A DNA stretch of 43,965 bases from Actinomycetota bacterium (GTDB lineage: Bacteria; Actinomycetota; Actinomycetes; Nanopelagicales; Nanopelagicaceae), in NCBI GenBank assembly GCA_009699645.1, contig WLNU01000002.1, positions 1 through 43,965 of the forward strand, given 5' to 3'. The stretch's first letter is position 1. Each line of letters opens with the position of its first letter. Of this stretch, positions 41,583-43,965 are shown one piece after another. The notes below the pieces were generated by a model. That model was given only the letters and a program-made list of their open reading frames with translations, was not told the origin of the DNA and ran no database searches. Position numbers and translations under genes: made by a program.

Positions 41583-42227
41583 ATGGCTGAGTTAACGTAT
41601 TACTGCGGAACAATGGATAGTGGTAAATCAACTCTTGCTCTACAAACTGCACATAACCACCACAGTCGTGGTCGTAGCGGAATTATCTTCACTAATAAGG
41701 ACCGTGCAGGTAGCGGTGTCATCTCATCTCGCTTAGGTCTTACATCCCCAGCTGTAGAAGTAAATCCTGGCATGGATCTTCATAAACACGTTGTCGACCA
41801 TTTATCAGCCGGAGATCGCATAGATTACATAATCTGTGATGAAGCCCAGTTCTATGAACGGGTACAAATTGAGCAATTGGCAAAGATTGTCGATGGATTG
41901 GGTATAGATGTATTTGCCTTTGGCATCCTTACTGATTTTCAAACACTACTATTTCCAGGTTCGGCGAGATTAATTGAACTTGCAGATCGCGTCCACGCAC
42001 TTCAGGTGGAAGCGCTGTGCTGGTGTGGTTCACGAGCAACTCATAACGCTCGCACCGAAGGTGGTGTCATGGTTATCGAAGGTGAGCAGGTAGTCGTAGG
42101 AGATGTAACTCCCGGTGCTGAGATTGCCTATGAAGTTTTATGCCGTCGACATCACATGCGCCAAGTTACAGCGCGTGCTTCACGTGCGGGGCACGTATCA
42201 TCACAGCCTCTTCCATTTAAAGAGTAG
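41583..42227 (+). CDS. tdk: Thymidine kinase
   Basis: A type II thymidine kinase of 214 residues, phosphorylating thymidine for dTMP salvage. P-loop: CGTMDSGKSTLALQTAH; Walker B region: IDYIICDEAQFYERVQIEQL; lasso and base-binding region: FAFGILTDFQTLLFPGSARLI. Zinc ligands are in ALCWCGSRATHNAR and in the late CRRHHMRQ. A GCAGGA ribosome-binding-like sequence lies about 10 nt upstream of the ATG. The neighbours do not share the pathway. The tail after about 198 is short and not conserved. Confidence 0.93.
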   Translation: MAELTYYCGTMDSGKSTLALQTAHNHHSRGRSGIIFTNKDRAGSGVISSRLGLTSPAVEVNPGMDLHKHVVDHLSAGDRIDYIICDEAQFYERVQIEQLAKIVDGLGIDVFAFGILTDFQTLLFPGSARLIELADRVHALQVEALCWCGSRATHNARTEGGVMVIEGEQVVVGDVTPGAEIAYEVLCRRHHMRQVTARASRAGHVSSQPLPFKE

Positions 42228-42271
42228 TACTGGAAAATCTCGTTGATGCTAGAAGTATCCTGCGACTTTTC

Positions 42272-43006
42272 CTAAAGAAAACTATGAACAACTAAGGCAA
42301 GTAGTGGGGCCGTGGCTAAGGCTGGCAAGAGGTTTCCGACTGCCACGTTTTTTATATTGAGAAGTTTTAATCCGATTGTAATCAACATAACTCCCCCGAC
42401 TATAGTCATGGCATCGACTTGGTAAGGGCTGAGAATCTCTCCCAAAAACAGACCAGCTACTGTCCAAAATCCCTGATAAATTCCGACAGGAATAGCAGCT
42501 GCAGCAACTCCCCACCCAAGAGAGCTAGCAAAGGCCATTGCTGCAAAAAAATCCAGTGTGCTCTTTAGGAGCAATTGATCTATTCCAGTAGACATGCCAT
42601 CGCTTATCGATCCTAAAATTGCTAACGGACCGATAGCAAAAAGGAGTGCTGCCGATACAAATCCCTCAACAAATCTGCCCTCTTCAGAGGCTCTAAAACG
42701 TCGACGTAAATTCTCTCCAAGTACATCTAATTTTGTCTCCAGATCTAAGGCCGAACCAATCAGCCCACCAATAATTAATGCTCCTAAAACTACAAGAAGA
42801 GCCCACCCTCTTGGAAAGGCCGATGTGTAACGATCTGACCACATCGGAAGTAGCGCCGATGCAGCACCAAGTAGAGTCACTAGTCCTAGTACATCGGTTA
42901 AGAGTACGCGAGTTTTAAGAGCCATTCTATTTCCAACAAGGACACCGATTGAGGCACCAGAAATTACTGCTATTACGTTAATGATTGTGCCAATTCCTGG
43001 AAACAT
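42272..43006 (-). CDS. DUF554 family membrane protein (YdfK/YqgA-like)
   Basis: A 244-residue integral membrane protein of the DUF554 family, of unknown, possibly transport, function. It has about six to seven hydrophobic helices. Family features are GTIINVIAVISGASIGVLVG and NRMALKTRVLLTDVLGL near the N-terminus, FVSAALLFAIGPLAILGSIS, DGMSTGIDQLLLKSTLDFFA and MTIVGGVMLITIGLKLL. The ATG lies 6 nt after TAGCCT on the minus strand. It is divergent from the YczE-type gene, with 69 bases between the starts. Confidence 0.9.
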   Translation of the reverse strand: MFPGIGTIINVIAVISGASIGVLVGNRMALKTRVLLTDVLGLVTLLGAASALLPMWSDRYTSAFPRGWALLVVLGALIIGGLIGSALDLETKLDVLGENLRRRFRASEEGRFVEGFVSAALLFAIGPLAILGSISDGMSTGIDQLLLKSTLDFFAAMAFASSLGWGVAAAAIPVGIYQGFWTVAGLFLGEILSPYQVDAMTIVGGVMLITIGLKLLNIKNVAVGNLLPALATAPLLALVVHSFL

Positions 43007-43012
43007 TAGAGC

Positions 43013-43018
43013 AGGCTA
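43013..43018 (-). promoter_or_regulatory. Predicted -10 element of the DUF554 gene (leaderless)
   Basis: TAGCCT on the minus strand, then GCTCTA, then the ATG at 43006, a 6-nt spacing. The hexamer is identical to that of the histidine phosphatase gene. Confidence 0.5.
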
Positions 43019-43063
43019 CGCATTAGCAATTGCAGATGCAAGACAGAACTCAATTCGAACCAG

Positions 43064-43069
43064 TACGAT
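43064..43069 (+). promoter_or_regulatory. Predicted -10 element of the YczE-like gene (leaderless)
   Basis: TACGAT, then GGCTTA, then the ATG at 43076, a 6-nt spacing. It forms a divergent pair with the DUF554 promoter. Confidence 0.5.
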
Positions 43070-43075
43070 GGCTTA

Positions 43076-43744
43076 ATGTCATCGAACCCGTTTATGGAGT
43101 TTGTACGCCCACACAGAACTGTTCCAATCACCCCATGGACTGGAAATGGGCGATGGGACTTAAAACCACTGAGAGTATTCATTCTTTTCTTTGGTCTCTT
43201 CATATTTGGTTTGGGCGACGCGTTCGTTATCCAAAGCAATATTGGAAATGGACCTTGGTCGGTATTAGCTCAAGGTGTTTCACAGAATTTACGTATAACT
43301 ATGGGCTGGTCTACATTTGCGATAAGTGCAGTAGTTCTCCTTGCCTGGATTCCATTGCGCGAAAAACCTGGTTTTGGAACGGTTTCAAATCTAGTCATCA
43401 TTGCCATTGCCATTCAAATTGGAGTTGAAGTAGTCCCCCTCCAAAGTAGTTTTCTAGCTGGATTACTGATATGCCTTCTTGGCATTGCAATGATCGGGGT
43501 GGCAACAGCCCTCTACATCACCTGCGGTCTTGGGCCAGGACCCCGTGATGGCCTCATGACTGCCATCCACCGCCGGACTGGCGTGCGTGTTGGACGGGTT
43601 CGCCTTGGAATTGAGCTCTCAGTTGTAGTCATGGGAGCGCTATTGGGGGGCAATGTGGGCCTAGGTACCCTCTTATTTGCAGTCCTTATAGGCCAATCAA
43701 TAGCAGTGTCCCTTGGTGTGGTTGCTCGTATTACCGCGAAGTAA
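43076..43744 (+). CDS. YczE/YitT-family membrane protein
   Basis: A 222-residue membrane protein of the YczE/YitT type with about five hydrophobic helices. Diagnostic parts are GLFIFGLGDAFVIQSNIGNG with PWSVLAQGVS, and the later signature CGLGPGPRDGLMTAIHRRTG, which is typical of YczE-like proteins in which a GPGPRDGL loop links two membrane halves. The first 35 residues are polar and probably cytosolic. Function is unknown; in Bacillus YczE affects expression or export of a synthetase, but this cannot be transferred. It precedes the purine permease gene by 97 bases. Confidence 0.87.
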   Translation: MSSNPFMEFVRPHRTVPITPWTGNGRWDLKPLRVFILFFGLFIFGLGDAFVIQSNIGNGPWSVLAQGVSQNLRITMGWSTFAISAVVLLAWIPLREKPGFGTVSNLVIIAIAIQIGVEVVPLQSSFLAGLLICLLGIAMIGVATALYITCGLGPGPRDGLMTAIHRRTGVRVGRVRLGIELSVVVMGALLGGNVGLGTLLFAVLIGQSIAVSLGVVARITAK

Positions 43745-43770
43745 CAGATACCGTATTGAGTATCTTCCCT

Positions 43771-43816
43771 CGGGCTGTGCTCCCGCGTAAGGCGCAAAGG
43801 GTTCTACGAAACCCTT
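43771..43816 (+). promoter_or_regulatory. Tandem hairpins upstream of the NCS2 permease gene
   Basis: Two inverted repeats lie in the 97-base spacer. CGGG (43771-43774) pairs with CCCG (43782-43785), and AAGGGTT (43797-43803) pairs perfectly with AACCCTT (43810-43816) around a 6-base loop. No T-run follows the second, so it is a weak candidate terminator. It may instead be a leader element for the permease. The conserved core of the purine riboswitch is not seen. Confidence 0.4.
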
Positions 43817-43841
43817 AAACCACAACAGAAAGGGATAAGTC

Positions 43842-43965
43842 ATGCTCGATTCGTACTTTAAAATCTCTGAACGTGGCTCAACCGTAGGGCGTGAAGTACG
43901 TGGCGGAGTCGTCACATTCTTTACGATGGCATACATCGTTGCACTCAATCCACTCATCATCGGTC
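43842..43965 (+). CDS. NCS2-family (AzgA-like) purine permease, N-terminal part
   Basis: The first 41 residues of a membrane permease continue past the right edge. The segment ISERGSTVGREVRGGVVTFF followed by TMAYIVALNPLIIG is the standard N-terminus of NCS2 nucleobase permeases of the AzgA group, which import adenine, guanine or hypoxanthine. A GAAAGGG ribosome binding site sits about 7 nt before the ATG. With apt at 39181 it points to purine uptake and salvage. Specificity is not determined from this fragment. Confidence 0.88.
   Translation, partial: MLDSYFKISERGSTVGREVRGGVVTFFTMAYIVALNPLIIG

Noticed and set aside
42228..42271. GGAAAA/TTTTCC inverted repeat between tdk and the DUF554 gene as a terminator.
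   Set aside because: The stem is only 6 A/T-rich base pairs with a very long loop, and there is no T-run after it.
43030..43428. 132-residue plus-strand frame overlapping the YczE-like gene.
   Set aside because: It is out of frame with a clear membrane protein carrying the GPGPRDGL signature and shows no family resemblance.
43745..43841. Purine riboswitch upstream of the NCS2 permease.
   Set aside because: The three-helix core with its conserved TATA/loop bases is not present; only two short hairpins are.

Overview
The window looks like the chromosome of a streamlined, low-to-moderate-GC actinobacterium, probably a freshwater acI-type (Nanopelagicales / Planktophila-like) organism. This assignment is inference. 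It rests on a gene order that is classically actinobacterial (nadK-recN-pyrG-ald-xerD-parA-scpAB-rluB-aroH-tyrA-cmk/der; pgsA-gcvH-garA-merR-nuclease-merR-gcvP; trmI-pafBC-tatAC-helY; PAC2-mshC-SCO1664-DUF3090-phosphatase), combined with A/T-rich codon choice, very short spacers, overlapping genes and no mobile elements. There are no IS elements, CRISPR arrays, rRNA genes or prophage. One tRNA (Leu, anticodon GAG) is present. No gene-free stretch exceeds 300 bases; the longest is 9497-9765.

Layout. 1-5943 (+): end of NAD kinase, RecN, CTP synthase, alanine dehydrogenase, XerD. 5956-7247 (-): ParA ATPase and a small ribbon-helix-helix-like partner. 7327-9496 (+): ScpA, ScpB, RluB. 9497-9765: an A/T-rich spacer with repeated ATCGAT-centred motifs. 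9766-13721 (+): chorismate mutase, prephenate dehydrogenase, a fused cytidylate kinase/Der GTPase, a CDP-alcohol phosphatidyltransferase. 13705-19341 (+): glycine cleavage H protein, FHA protein, two MerR-type regulators around a bifunctional nuclease, glycine dehydrogenase. 19406-28705 (-): Lnt, 5'-3' exonuclease, HelY-like helicase, diacylglycerol-kinase-like protein, TatC, TatA, PafC, PafB and TrmI (listed by coordinate; transcribed from TrmI downward). 28757-36529: alternating-strand short units (Fe-S nuclease, HAD phosphatase, PAC2 protein, MshC with three conserved actinobacterial genes, aldo/keto reductase, M20 peptidase). 36574-43965: tRNA-Leu, a three-gene Tm-1-like/cupin module, Apt, an acyltransferase, thymidine kinase, DUF554 and YczE-type membrane proteins, and the start of a purine permease.

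How the genes fit together. The first third is chromosome maintenance (RecN, XerD, ParA, ScpAB, Der) plus nucleotide and aromatic amino acid synthesis. The glycine cleavage genes are interleaved with the FHA and MerR regulators as in mycobacteria. The minus-strand block couples protein export (TatAC), DNA-damage transcription control (PafBC) and nucleic-acid enzymes. The proteasome/pupylation genes usually found between trmI and pafB are absent here. MshC implies mycothiol as the low-molecular-weight thiol.

The most striking whole-window signals are: (i) a recurrent TANNNT hexamer 6-8 nt before start codons of transcription-unit first genes, indicating widespread leaderless transcription and useful for choosing starts; (ii) three convergent gene pairs that share a single TTAA as both stop codons; (iii) a split version of the plant Tm-1 protein architecture paired with a cupin.
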